DNA from: a virus
Length of the DNA stretch: 38,179 bases
IMG/VR virus record: IMGVR_UViG_3300042691_025899
Coordinates: 1-38,179 of that record
Direction: 5' to 3' (one strand)
Shown: piece by piece, positions 1 through 7,647 of the stretch
Numbering within the stretch: the first letter of the stretch is position 1
How the letters are laid out: each line of letters begins with the position of its first letter
Translations under genes and position numbers: made by a program
The notes under the pieces: generated by a model
The model's database searches: none
Told to the model about the DNA's origin: nothing
The model's input: the letters and a program-made list of their open reading frames with translations, nothing else

Positions 1-433
1 CCGGGGCCGGGGCCGCGCCGGGGGCCGGGGCCGCGCCGGGGGCCGGGGCCGGGGCCGCGCCGGGGGCCGGGGCCGGGGCCGCGCCGGGGGCGAGAGCCCC
101 GAACGGCACTGCCCGGTTGAGCGCCTCGCGACGTTTCTGGCAACCCCCACATGGCTTGATGCCGACGGTCTTGGTCACGGCAGCAACCACGTCGCCCAGC
201 CCGCGAATCCGATCCGTCTGAACTGGCGGCGGCGGCGGTGCTACTGGCGGGCCAAGCAACGGCGGATCAACCATGTTGCCTTGCCGTGACACCCGATGCG
301 AGCATGAAGCGCACTGGGCAAGATCATGCCCCGAGGTGCAAGTCGGTTCGCCCCCAAGAACGCGCCAAGACTTGCAGTCAACGATCGGCAACATGAGGTC
401 GCCGTACTGAAGATGACCATACGTGTGAGTCAT
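1..433 (-). CDS. CGGC-motif small phage protein with Ala/Pro repeat tail (cut by window edge)
   Basis: An open frame runs from ATG at 433 off the left edge without a stop. The start overlaps the TGA of the preceding gene as ATGA, which supports it. The protein begins MTHTYGHLQYGDLML. It has cysteines in a C-x8-C-x2-C cluster (about residues 32-44), a proline-rich linker, then KPCGGCQKRREALNR, a motif recurrent in small phage proteins next to tail and lysis genes. The rest is a repeat of the type GAAPAPAP, so the GC-rich tandem DNA at 1-95 is read in frame as an Ala/Pro tail. The cysteines could bind zinc, but this is inference. The function is unknown and the C-terminus is outside the window. 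Confidence 0.7.
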   Translation of the reverse strand, partial: MTHTYGHLQYGDLMLPIVDCKSWRVLGGEPTCTSGHDLAQCASCSHRVSRQGNMVDPPLLGPPVAPPPPPVQTDRIRGLGDVVAAVTKTVGIKPCGGCQKRREALNRAVPFGALAPGAAPAPAPGAAPAPAPGAAPAPGAAPAP

Positions 434-2286
434 GTCACGGCAATCAGCGTGGCGTCGGTCTGGCAGAACACCTTGGGCGATTGGAAGCAGTCAAGCACGC
501 ATGGCTCCGGAGTCGGGTTCTCCAGATAGAACTGAGCGCAATCCTCTGTTCCCGGTGGGCAGCACGGCGCGATGTTGTAGATGAACGGATAGCAGCGGCA
601 TTGCGTCTTGGGCAGAAGCATCTGCGGACACAGCGTTGTCCATCCGACCTGCAGCACCACCGGAGGAGCATTGGGCGGATAGACCACGACATCGTTCTGC
701 GGGAACCCGAACCGCGCAAGGCAGTGCGGAACGTTCTCGTAGAAGTTGATGTCCGTGCAGATGGCTATCTGCGCGTCGGCGGTCTCTGCGATCCGCTGCA
801 TCGTGTACCTGCTGCCGAACGCGTATTCAGGCATCGACAGGCAATGAATCGTGTACGGGACATCGTTACCCAGCGCCGAGATCGCGCAGTTCGTGATCGC
901 TCCTCCATCGCAGGAGTACTCGGCGTCCAGTTCCTGCGTGGCGCAGACGTAATACCGGGTTGATGTGGCCCGCAGATACACGTCAGCCGTGTTGGTGGTC
1001 GGGTTGTACACCACGCGGTCCACGTAGATGGCGTCGCCGATCTGGTAGTTCGGCCGATCGTTTGGCCCCTGCCACGGGCATAGCAGGCAGGACTGCCGGA
1101 ACCCGAACCAGAAGAACGCCGACCATGGCCCAAGGCCCGTTGCCGTCACCTGCGCCCCGAGCCGCGCATTGATCCGCTCGGCCAGATGCCCGGCGTTCCC
1201 GGAGAACATGATGACGGTCAGCCCGCACACATTCACGGACGGCACAACGAACGCCCCCCAACCGCTGTTGACCGTGTACGGCGCAGTGCTGACGATGCTC
1301 CCCAAGAACAGTGCGTTCAAATCATTCTGATCGGTGCAGTCGTATCCACGCGACGTGACGAAGCAGCACGGGAACCGAAGACGCAGGATGTCCTCATCGT
1401 GATCGTTGAGGCACGGATTGACGGAATAGCAAGTCTTGACCCGATATGTCTCAAGCGGGTCGTAGGTGCTGTCGCAGAACTCCGGTACCTGTTCGCAGTT
1501 GGAGGTGTTTCCGCAGCAGTCGCCCGCCGGGTCGCAGTTCGGATCATCGTCGCAGGACAAGTACTCGTACCAGAACTGCCTTCGCTCTCCCGGGCATCCG
1601 CCGAGGCATGGCCCCTGATCCTGCGGCTCCGCGCAATCTGCTTGACCGTTCTCCTCCTCGCAGCAGATGCACGGCCCGATCTTCTGGCTGACCTGCTTGA
1701 CCATGCTTTCAATGCGGATCGGCGGGCCGTGGTCACACCTCGTAGCCGGGCCGACACCGAACTGCGTGACACAGGCAGTGAACGTCGAAGAGATCGTCAC
1801 TTCCTTGCCGCGCACGGTTCCGAACTGGTCATAGAAGTCGTAGCACTCAGCCACGAGTTCCTCGCATGGCAGGGCCGGCTGCGTCAATCCAGCGCCCGCT
1901 AGTGCGGCGACGCCCCCGATGGCGCCTTGCACCTGCGGATCGGGATAGCAGCAGGGATTCGGCCCGGCCACCTTGTTCTTGACTTTGAACAGCGTGCCTA
2001 CGTTCTGCGGATACAGAGGGCTCGGGTCTGGGCACGGAACCGGATCAACACCCGTGAGCACATAGATGCAGCACTCGTAAACGATGAAGTAGCACTTCGT
2101 CGGATCGGGCGGGACCGGAATGCCAATCGACGCCAGATACGACGGGCAGAATTCAATGCGCGGCTCCGCGGATTTGCTGCACGAAGTGGGACAGCAATAA
2201 TCGTCCTCAAACTCCGGACAGATCAACGCGTAATAAGTCTCCCCGGATGGTTCGCAGCAGCAGCGGTATGCGACCTCGCTGCTCAA
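430..2286 (-). CDS. very cysteine-rich late protein, unknown function
   Basis: A 618-aa protein with about 53 cysteines (roughly 8.6 percent), many as CC pairs or CxxC/CxC (RCCCEP near the N-terminus, GPCICCEE, GDCCG, QCRCYP, APCCPP). I see no signal peptide or clear membrane segment. The frame opens with TTG at 2286, two bases after the stop of the 38-aa gene upstream; no better in-frame ATG is evident. It is the second-to-last gene seen in the late operon, downstream of the tail fibre and small membrane proteins. The cysteines suggest a disulfide-knitted or metal-binding structural protein, perhaps a virion surface or adhesion component, but this is inference. I do not recognise a family. 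Confidence 0.8.
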   Translation of the reverse strand: MSSEVAYRCCCEPSGETYYALICPEFEDDYCCPTSCSKSAEPRIEFCPSYLASIGIPVPPDPTKCYFIVYECCIYVLTGVDPVPCPDPSPLYPQNVGTLFKVKNKVAGPNPCCYPDPQVQGAIGGVAALAGAGLTQPALPCEELVAECYDFYDQFGTVRGKEVTISSTFTACVTQFGVGPATRCDHGPPIRIESMVKQVSQKIGPCICCEEENGQADCAEPQDQGPCLGGCPGERRQFWYEYLSCDDDPNCDPAGDCCGNTSNCEQVPEFCDSTYDPLETYRVKTCYSVNPCLNDHDEDILRLRFPCCFVTSRGYDCTDQNDLNALFLGSIVSTAPYTVNSGWGAFVVPSVNVCGLTVIMFSGNAGHLAERINARLGAQVTATGLGPWSAFFWFGFRQSCLLCPWQGPNDRPNYQIGDAIYVDRVVYNPTTNTADVYLRATSTRYYVCATQELDAEYSCDGGAITNCAISALGNDVPYTIHCLSMPEYAFGSRYTMQRIAETADAQIAICTDINFYENVPHCLARFGFPQNDVVVYPPNAPPVVLQVGWTTLCPQMLLPKTQCRCYPFIYNIAPCCPPGTEDCAQFYLENPTPEPCVLDCFQSPKVFCQTDATLIAVT

Positions 2287-2287
2287 C

Positions 2288-2404
2288 TCACATCTTGCCC
2301 CGGCGCTTCATGCACAGGTACCAGCCAGCACCGAAGCCAACAGCGCCAAGAAGGAGGGCGAACCAGAGCGAGCCGAGGAAGTCACCGAAGTCTGCGAGGA
2401 TCAT
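2288..2404 (-). CDS. 38-aa single-span membrane protein
   Basis: A short gene starting at ATG 2404, overlapping the TGA of the upstream lipoprotein-like gene as ATGA, and ending at TGA 2288-2290. The product begins MILADFGDFLGSLWFALLL, continues as a hydrophobic glycine-rich span and ends YLCMKRRGKM. It thus has one transmembrane helix followed by a positively charged tail, which predicts a cytoplasmic C-terminus. The translational coupling and the membrane topology make it credible despite its size. Tiny membrane proteins at this place in phage late operons are often lysis or holin-related, but no specific family is recognised. Confidence 0.6.
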   Translation of the reverse strand: MILADFGDFLGSLWFALLLGAVGFGAGWYLCMKRRGKM

Positions 2405-2934
2405 TTGCTTGCCTTTCTTCTTTCCTGCGCCTTGCGAAACGCTGCGTCAAACTCCGAGTCCTGCGCCCGAAGTGCCGCCAAGAACTCCCTGTCACTCTCC
2501 GGACGATCCGGGTCAAGCATGTTGACGGCGAACTCTGCCTGACTCATCTTGCGACGCGGTATCCATCCTACCAGTACCCGCAGGCCGGACAACAGGCCGC
2601 TTTGCCAAAGGATCAAGAACCCTGCGACCATGCACGCAGCCGCGGCTACCCACACAATCATGGAGGCCCACCACGGGGTTTGATCCTCCACGCCCGTAAG
2701 TTGACGGTGTATCTCTGCTGCATCAGCGATGTCGGCGGCAGCACGCTTTCTGCCTGCCGACGCCTCGCCGCTCAGATCAGGGTGCGCCTTCTCCGCTCTG
2801 GTCCACGCCGCCTCGTCATCCCTCGCCCGGCTGCTTATGCTGTTGGCACGCTCCGCGATTCTTTGCGTCGGGCTGCATCCCGCGGAGGCAAGCACGAACG
2901 CGATTACGGCAAGCCAACGCATCATGGCGATCAT
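2401..2934 (-). CDS. lipoprotein-like protein with one internal membrane span
   Basis: About 177 aa. The start is taken as ATG 2934, just after the TGA of the upstream gene; a second ATG at 2925 is possible. The N-terminus is a hydrophobic signal ending LASAGCSPTQ, which resembles a lipobox with Cys as acylation site, although serine at -3 is not the strict consensus. A charged helical stretch rich in Ala, Glu and Arg follows. A strong transmembrane segment starts at TPWWASMIVWVAAAAC, and a charged C-terminus ends RKAQERRKASK. Position between the tail fibre and other small membrane genes suggests a lysis or spanin-like role. This is inference; there is no paired i-spanin that I can identify. 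Confidence 0.6.
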   Translation of the reverse strand: MIAMMRWLAVIAFVLASAGCSPTQRIAERANSISSRARDDEAAWTRAEKAHPDLSGEASAGRKRAAADIADAAEIHRQLTGVEDQTPWWASMIVWVAAAACMVAGFLILWQSGLLSGLRVLVGWIPRRKMSQAEFAVNMLDPDRPESDREFLAALRAQDSEFDAAFRKAQERRKASK

Positions 2935-2935
2935 T

Positions 2936-3217
2936 TCACGGCTTGGCCTCAATGCGCTCCAGCCTCTTTTCCACTTGGCTGACGCGCTCGGCAATCACTT
3001 TGATGGCCGTATTCGCGTCCGCCCCTCTTTCCTTGAGCGCAATCAAATCACCGGAAATCTGCAATAGCGTCCGCGTCTGCTGCTCATCTGCCTCAGATCG
3101 GCGACCGATGTAAATCGCGCCCCCGAGCAAGGTTGTAAGCGTCAGAGCGAGTTGCGCCCATTCCAGCGCGAGGCGCGGACGGGCGTGGGGCTTGTGTTCA
3201 GTTGTCTGATCGTTCAT
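2936..3217 (-). CDS. small membrane protein with coiled coil (holin-region type)
   Basis: A 93-aa protein starting ATG 3217. The first 20 residues are charged. A hydrophobic helix (LALTLTTLLGGAIYIG) is followed by a long amphipathic helix rich in Glu, Arg and Lys, ending SQVEKRLERIEAKP, which looks like a coiled coil. Single-span proteins with this layout are common next to phage fibre and lysis genes and are sometimes annotated as holin-like. The gene sits one base from the next start downstream, consistent with coupled translation. No endolysin is visible beside it, so a lysis role is a guess. Confidence 0.6.
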   Translation of the reverse strand: MNDQTTEHKPHARPRLALEWAQLALTLTTLLGGAIYIGRRSEADEQQTRTLLQISGDLIALKERGADANTAIKVIAERVSQVEKRLERIEAKP

Positions 3218-3219
3218 TG

Positions 3220-3405
3220 CTACTCCGGAGGAATAGGCGGCGCTACGAATCTCGGGCTGGCATTAGGGTCATACGAATAACCGATAGAACACCACTCATT
3301 CGGCAAAATCGCAACCGCCTGCGTGCCTTCTGGCGGAACCCATTGTTCGTGATCCCATATCACGATGTTTACGACTACTGAGTTACGAATGATTGCGTAG
3401 TTCAT
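3220..3405 (-). CDS. small tail-fibre-associated protein
   Basis: A 61-aa protein starting ATG 3405, directly after the fibre gene stop (TGA then C then ATG). It reads MNYAIIRNSVVVNIVIWD, then WVPPEGTQAV, a cysteine-containing IGYSYD motif and a proline-rich end. This is the pattern of the very common short proteins encoded just after phage tail fibres (IRxGxVVNVVxWD ... PxG ... IGWxYDG). They are often labelled tail-fibre assembly or hinge proteins, but their biochemical function is not established. The longer frame upstream overlaps the fibre gene and is not used. Confidence 0.7.
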   Translation of the reverse strand: MNYAIIRNSVVVNIVIWDHEQWVPPEGTQAVAILPNEWCSIGYSYDPNASPRFVAPPIPPE

Positions 3406-3406
3406 G

Positions 3407-5467
3407 TCAAATCCGGTAGCAAATAGTCGTGACACGGAGAACGCCTGCGCCGCCAAGACCACCAGCACCGCCAGCGGTGCTGCCTCTGCCGCCACCACCA
3501 CCGCCTGATCCGCGAATACCCGCGCCGCCAGCGCCGCCTGCTCCCGCTGCGTTGCCTCCGCCACCACCAGCACCATTGCCGCAGAGTTTCCCGGTAACAA
3601 TTGTGCCCGCGCCTCCTACCCCTCCGCCAATTGCACCCGCCGCTCCTCCGCCACCCTGAGTAGGCACTGCGGGCGAAACATTGGTGACCATGTCCGCCAA
3701 ATCACCCGCACCACCCTGATATCCAGCACCAGTTGTTGAGTCAGCGCCAGCCCCGCCGCCACCGGGTGCGTTTGGCCCACCATAGCGGCCCGAATTGAAC
3801 GTAGAGCCTCCCCCTCCCCAATAAGTTTGTTGAACCGCAGCGGCGAACTGTTGTTTGCTTCTCCTCGCGGCTGCAACAACTGCCAAGACTCCGCCGCCCT
3901 GCGCAACGACGATGTTTCCGAAAGATGTATTACCACCAATTCCCCCGCTAACAATACCGCCAGCGCCAATCGTCACAGTTACGGACGCGGCTACCAATGC
4001 CGCCGGAATCGATTCTGACGCGTATTCGCCGCCAGCGCCGCCGTTACCGTTTGTTGTTGTAGTTCCGGATGAACCCGCCGCACCTCCACCAATGCACTCA
4101 ACGTAACAATGAACGGCACCGCTCGGCTTCGTCCACGTTCCTGACGAGGTGAACGTCTGCGTATCGATGTACACATCCCTGCCGTCAAGAACGTTCCCGT
4201 TCATCGTCAGCCCGGTCCCGAGAAGCAGTTGCGTAGCCGCCGCTGATGTCGAGTCTGAACCGATGAGGCGCGAAACAGCACTCAAGTTTGCCAACTTCGC
4301 AGTCGTTACGACCCCGTTGTCAATCGTCCATGTCCCACCGCTTCCGGAAACGCTGATATCGCCTTTGTCGCCGTCCCCTTGAGTACCGACAGCCCCAACA
4401 CCGATGGCTGAACGCGCCGCCGCTCCGTCAACAGCCTTGAGCACGTTTCTGCCGACCGTAGTTGAGTCGACGATGTAGTCCGATTCGGTCGATTCAATCT
4501 CCGTATGGACGAGGATCTTGCCCTGCGTGGGATGCGCGTGCGCCACCCAACCGATCTGAACCGACCAATTCGGCGCCACTGGCTCAGTAGTCGTGAACGT
4601 CCCCGCGGTCGTGGGTGACAAGTAAAGCGTGTCGCCGTCATTGAAAGCCGACGTATTCAGGTTGTCCAAGATCCCCGAGATCTGAACAGGCCCGGTCTGG
4701 TTGGTTCCGATGTTGTCTGCGGCCACGCCGACGGTGTGCATCGTGGTGTACGAATCGGCTCTTGCCTTCTCAATCGTCGGGTTCTGCCCCGACGCCCCGC
4801 TGATGTACACGGGCTGGCCACGGGTGATGGTGGCGCCAGTGTTGTTTCTAGCAGTAAATCGAATCCGGTCGGCCGTCCCACCGACAACCGTGACGGTCGT
4901 GCCGGATATCAGAAGGTCGCTGCTTGAAAGTTCTGTCGGCGCTTGCGACAGGCTGCTGCTGCCGATGAATCGCGATGGCGATGTCAGATTGGACAACTTT
5001 GCCAATCCAAGGCTCGCGTCAATGACACTGAGATTTGGGATCGTCCCGCCGATAGTGCTAGAAGAGTTCGGCCGCACGCCTAGTTGCGGCGGAGTACCAC
5101 CGTAGATTTCCAAAGATCCAGCCGGGGCTACCTCTGTGTACTCATTTGAGAGAGGGCCGTTCGTAGCAATAATCCGGTTCGGCGCGGCAGATTGCTGCAG
5201 CATCCCGTAGGTAATGCCGTTGTTCGCAACGGAAACGGTCCCGCTCACAACGATCGGACCACCCGTAAGCCCGGCGCCTGTATTTACCTGCGTAACCGTT
5301 CCGGTGCTGCCTTCCGAAGCCCATCCCGTGTCATAGTTGCTGTTGCTCAACTTCCGAAGGTACTGCCCTGTCGTACCGCCCGAAGGAACACCGATGCCCG
5401 GCTGTCCAGACAACACCGTCAGCGTCACGCCGCTGCTTGTGATCGTAATGGTGACGTCTTCGTTCAT
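3407..5467 (-). CDS. tail fibre / receptor-binding protein with glycine-rich tip
   Basis: 686 aa, ATG at 5467, overlapping the preceding stop. The N-terminal part contains typical fibre sequence: a GTTGQYLRKLSN..DTGW segment shared by many phage fibres, then TVTQVNTGAGLTGGPI and repeated beta-rich SGTVSVANNGI segments. The middle resembles trimeric beta-helix repeats. From about residue 470 to the end the protein is dominated by glycine clusters (GGAGG, GGGGS, GAGGGGG) separated by short hydrophobic strands. This is reminiscent of the polyglycine adhesin tips known from T4-like gp38 proteins. I infer that this tip contacts the host receptor. It is followed at once by the small fibre-associated gene. 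Confidence 0.8.
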   Translation of the reverse strand: MNEDVTITITSSGVTLTVLSGQPGIGVPSGGTTGQYLRKLSNSNYDTGWASEGSTGTVTQVNTGAGLTGGPIVVSGTVSVANNGITYGMLQQSAAPNRIIATNGPLSNEYTEVAPAGSLEIYGGTPPQLGVRPNSSSTIGGTIPNLSVIDASLGLAKLSNLTSPSRFIGSSSLSQAPTELSSSDLLISGTTVTVVGGTADRIRFTARNNTGATITRGQPVYISGASGQNPTIEKARADSYTTMHTVGVAADNIGTNQTGPVQISGILDNLNTSAFNDGDTLYLSPTTAGTFTTTEPVAPNWSVQIGWVAHAHPTQGKILVHTEIESTESDYIVDSTTVGRNVLKAVDGAAARSAIGVGAVGTQGDGDKGDISVSGSGGTWTIDNGVVTTAKLANLSAVSRLIGSDSTSAAATQLLLGTGLTMNGNVLDGRDVYIDTQTFTSSGTWTKPSGAVHCYVECIGGGAAGSSGTTTTNGNGGAGGEYASESIPAALVAASVTVTIGAGGIVSGGIGGNTSFGNIVVAQGGGVLAVVAAARRSKQQFAAAVQQTYWGGGGSTFNSGRYGGPNAPGGGGAGADSTTGAGYQGGAGDLADMVTNVSPAVPTQGGGGAAGAIGGGVGGAGTIVTGKLCGNGAGGGGGNAAGAGGAGGAGIRGSGGGGGGRGSTAGGAGGLGGAGVLRVTTICYRI

Positions 5468-5796
5468 ACCTCACCGACCTCCGGGTTGATCTGGCACAAG
5501 CCATTGGAGTAATACCTGCGCACGACATTCCCAGCCCACGTGATCTCAAAGTCAAACCGCGCATTTCCGAGATCAAACGTCGCCGTAGTGGCCGCGGGAA
5601 CAATCAGCGTCTTGGTATCCGGGTCTTCGCCGACGATCATGTTGTTGGCAATCGTTGCCGTGAGGAATGGTGCAGCACCCGGGAACGCACAACGCACGGT
5701 CCATTCAGTTGCCGAAGCAATGTCAGGAACACCCTGCATTTGGATCGTCTGCTGATAGGTCGATCCCTTTGAGAAGATGATGTTCCACTTGTCCAT
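5464..5796 (-). CDS. BppU-like baseplate/fibre-attachment Ig-fold protein
   Basis: 110 aa, beginning MDKWNIIFSKGSTYQQTIQM with a central PAATTATFDLGNARFDFEI segment. The pattern resembles the N-terminal immunoglobulin-like domain of phage baseplate upper proteins (BppU family), which tether receptor-binding proteins to the tail tip. This protein is only the Ig-like domain with no long extension. It lies between the large tail-tip protein and the fibre gene and overlaps the fibre start by four bases, which fits a linker role. The assignment rests on pattern and position. Confidence 0.6.
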   Translation of the reverse strand: MDKWNIIFSKGSTYQQTIQMQGVPDIASATEWTVRCAFPGAAPFLTATIANNMIVGEDPDTKTLIVPAATTATFDLGNARFDFEITWAGNVVRRYYSNGLCQINPEVGEV

Positions 5797-5808
5797 TTCG
5801 GTTTCCTG

Positions 5809-7647
5809 TCAAGGCGGCGGCTGTTGCACACATTCGACATTCACGGCGTTCGGCATAGAGAACCAGTACTGCGGCGGCTGAGTCGCGTCGACCGTGTTGA
5901 GTGTCTGCGTTGAATAATATTCGACCATCGTCACGACCGTGTCGACCATGATTGGCAACGGGGTCACGATTGCGTTGGGGTTGTTTGCCCCGAGGACGCC
6001 GGGAGCCGTAACACCCGTCCCCTGCAGGTATGGCCCAACATTGCCGTACTCACAGAGGTTCTTGGCGACGTACGCGTCTTCCTGCCTCGGGTAAGGGATT
6101 GACAGCACCCAAGCCGCGATGTTGTTCTGGAAGTTCGGATCGACCTCTACGAATCGGTAAGCCCATTTGCCGACCGCATATTGCTCGTAGCCCGTGATCT
6201 TCGCAGCGAACACGCGAGTCTGCGGAGCGCCGACATCCACCTCCACGGCTCCGTTGTACAGCCGCCTGACGCCAGCCATCCCCTTCCCGAACACGATTTC
6301 AGACGGGTCATTTGGCAGCAACCCATGCGGCCCGCACAGCCACTCCGATACATCGCATTCCGAGACAGTGACAGGCACGTATTCACCCATGCGCTTGACA
6401 AGGGTGAAGTGCATCCCGGTTCGATAGCCCCCGCGTGGCAGAGATGTCCATCCTGCCCAAACCGTCTTGCCAAACAGGATCGTGGTACGCGCCTCTAGGA
6501 GATTCGTTACCTCCGCTGCGTATTGCGCGTAGTCCCATCCGGGAGCGGTTGTCAGCGCGGCGTTTGCCGCGGCAAGATTCACGCTGGGCACGAGGCCCGC
6601 CACAATGGGACGGGGTTCGTGAAGAACCCGGCAACCATCCGGCGCACGAGTGCGCCCGGTCGATATCGTCTGGTTCGACTGCGCTTGCGAATCCTTGTAG
6701 AACAACGATGCCTTGGCGGTCGCGGCGTTGGCCCTGCTCTCGGTTGGCGTATGGCGCGTCAGCCCCTCAACCGTCCGGTACGGGAACGTCACCTTGACGT
6801 TCGACGGCATGGCGTTGATTTGGTAGTTGGCGTTGCTGTCCCAGAGCGCAAGGAGCGGCTCTGCGGGAACCCCGAGTTCTGAGCCCGCTTGTGTACCACC
6901 CATGTACGCCCGCTTGTTGCTCGTCATCCACGAGTTCAGCGCCGCCCTGTCTCCACCGAGCAGCGTGACCGTCCATCCCGTTGTGAAGTCCCATTGCAAC
7001 TGGTATCCGGTCGCGGCAAGGATCATGTCAAGAGCCATTGCCACCGAGCAATTCGGCGTGAATGTCAAGTCGGCGATTCGGCTGAGCAACACAGCGTTCG
7101 GTGCGTAAGCCGCGATACCAATGGTTTCACCGAAGAAGTTGAGATAGCCCGTAATCGCCGTTACCAACGACGTCAGCGTGGCGTTGTTGTCGTTGTCCCA
7201 CGCACGTCGACCGTCTTCGGTGTACAGCAAGCCTGATGCAACAGTCAGTTGCGCCGGGGTAAGGCAGGTCTGTTGCCATAGGTAACGGATGTCAACGGCC
7301 TCTACCAGCGCAAGGCCATTTCCCGTTGGAACCTCGTAGACAGGCTTGGGCGGAAGAAGCAGCATGTCCTTCTGGTACAGCGTTGACCCAAGATTCTCCC
7401 GCCAGTTGACCGTGATGCTTGGCGACCCAATCCCGAGAACGTCCTGCGCATACAGAGCCGACAACTGCGACTGCGATATCAAGCCGACAGCGCGACCGAC
7501 CCTGCTTGCGCCGCCGGGGAGTTCGATTCGGAAGAGTTCCGATTCGGTGAGCCCAAGACATGACGTGATGTCACAGATTTCCTCGTTCGGTACAACGAAC
7601 GGGTAAATGTCATTCGCGCCTGCGCCTTGGAACCATGCGGCGATCAT
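5809..7647 (-). CDS. tail-tip hub-like protein
   Basis: 612 aa, ATG at 7647, overlapping the upstream stop as ATGA. The region around residues 90-260 (VEAVDIRYLWQQT, then SVAMALDMILAATGYQLQWD and FTTGWTVTLLGG) resembles the hub-type domains of phage tail-associated proteins, in which the tail tip forms a ring that docks the fibres. The C-terminus is proline-rich. It sits between a second large tail protein and the BppU-like protein, where tail hub or Tal proteins are encoded. No peptidase or lysozyme motif is evident, so a role in wall penetration is not supported. Confidence 0.55.
   Translation of the reverse strand: MIAAWFQGAGANDIYPFVVPNEEICDITSCLGLTESELFRIELPGGASRVGRAVGLISQSQLSALYAQDVLGIGSPSITVNWRENLGSTLYQKDMLLLPPKPVYEVPTGNGLALVEAVDIRYLWQQTCLTPAQLTVASGLLYTEDGRRAWDNDNNATLTSLVTAITGYLNFFGETIGIAAYAPNAVLLSRIADLTFTPNCSVAMALDMILAATGYQLQWDFTTGWTVTLLGGDRAALNSWMTSNKRAYMGGTQAGSELGVPAEPLLALWDSNANYQINAMPSNVKVTFPYRTVEGLTRHTPTESRANAATAKASLFYKDSQAQSNQTISTGRTRAPDGCRVLHEPRPIVAGLVPSVNLAAANAALTTAPGWDYAQYAAEVTNLLEARTTILFGKTVWAGWTSLPRGGYRTGMHFTLVKRMGEYVPVTVSECDVSEWLCGPHGLLPNDPSEIVFGKGMAGVRRLYNGAVEVDVGAPQTRVFAAKITGYEQYAVGKWAYRFVEVDPNFQNNIAAWVLSIPYPRQEDAYVAKNLCEYGNVGPYLQGTGVTAPGVLGANNPNAIVTPLPIMVDTVVTMVEYYSTQTLNTVDATQPPQYWFSMPNAVNVECVQQPPP

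Noticed and set aside
1-95. GC-rich tandem repeat at the window start as an intergenic repeat or CRISPR-like array
   Set aside because: It is in frame with a coupled gene and encodes Ala/Pro repeats; units are short and without unique spacers. No CRISPR array was seen anywhere.
3429-3659. Proline-rich frame on the plus strand inside the fibre gene
   Set aside because: It is the complement of the glycine-rich fibre tip (Gly codons read as Pro), so it is not a gene.
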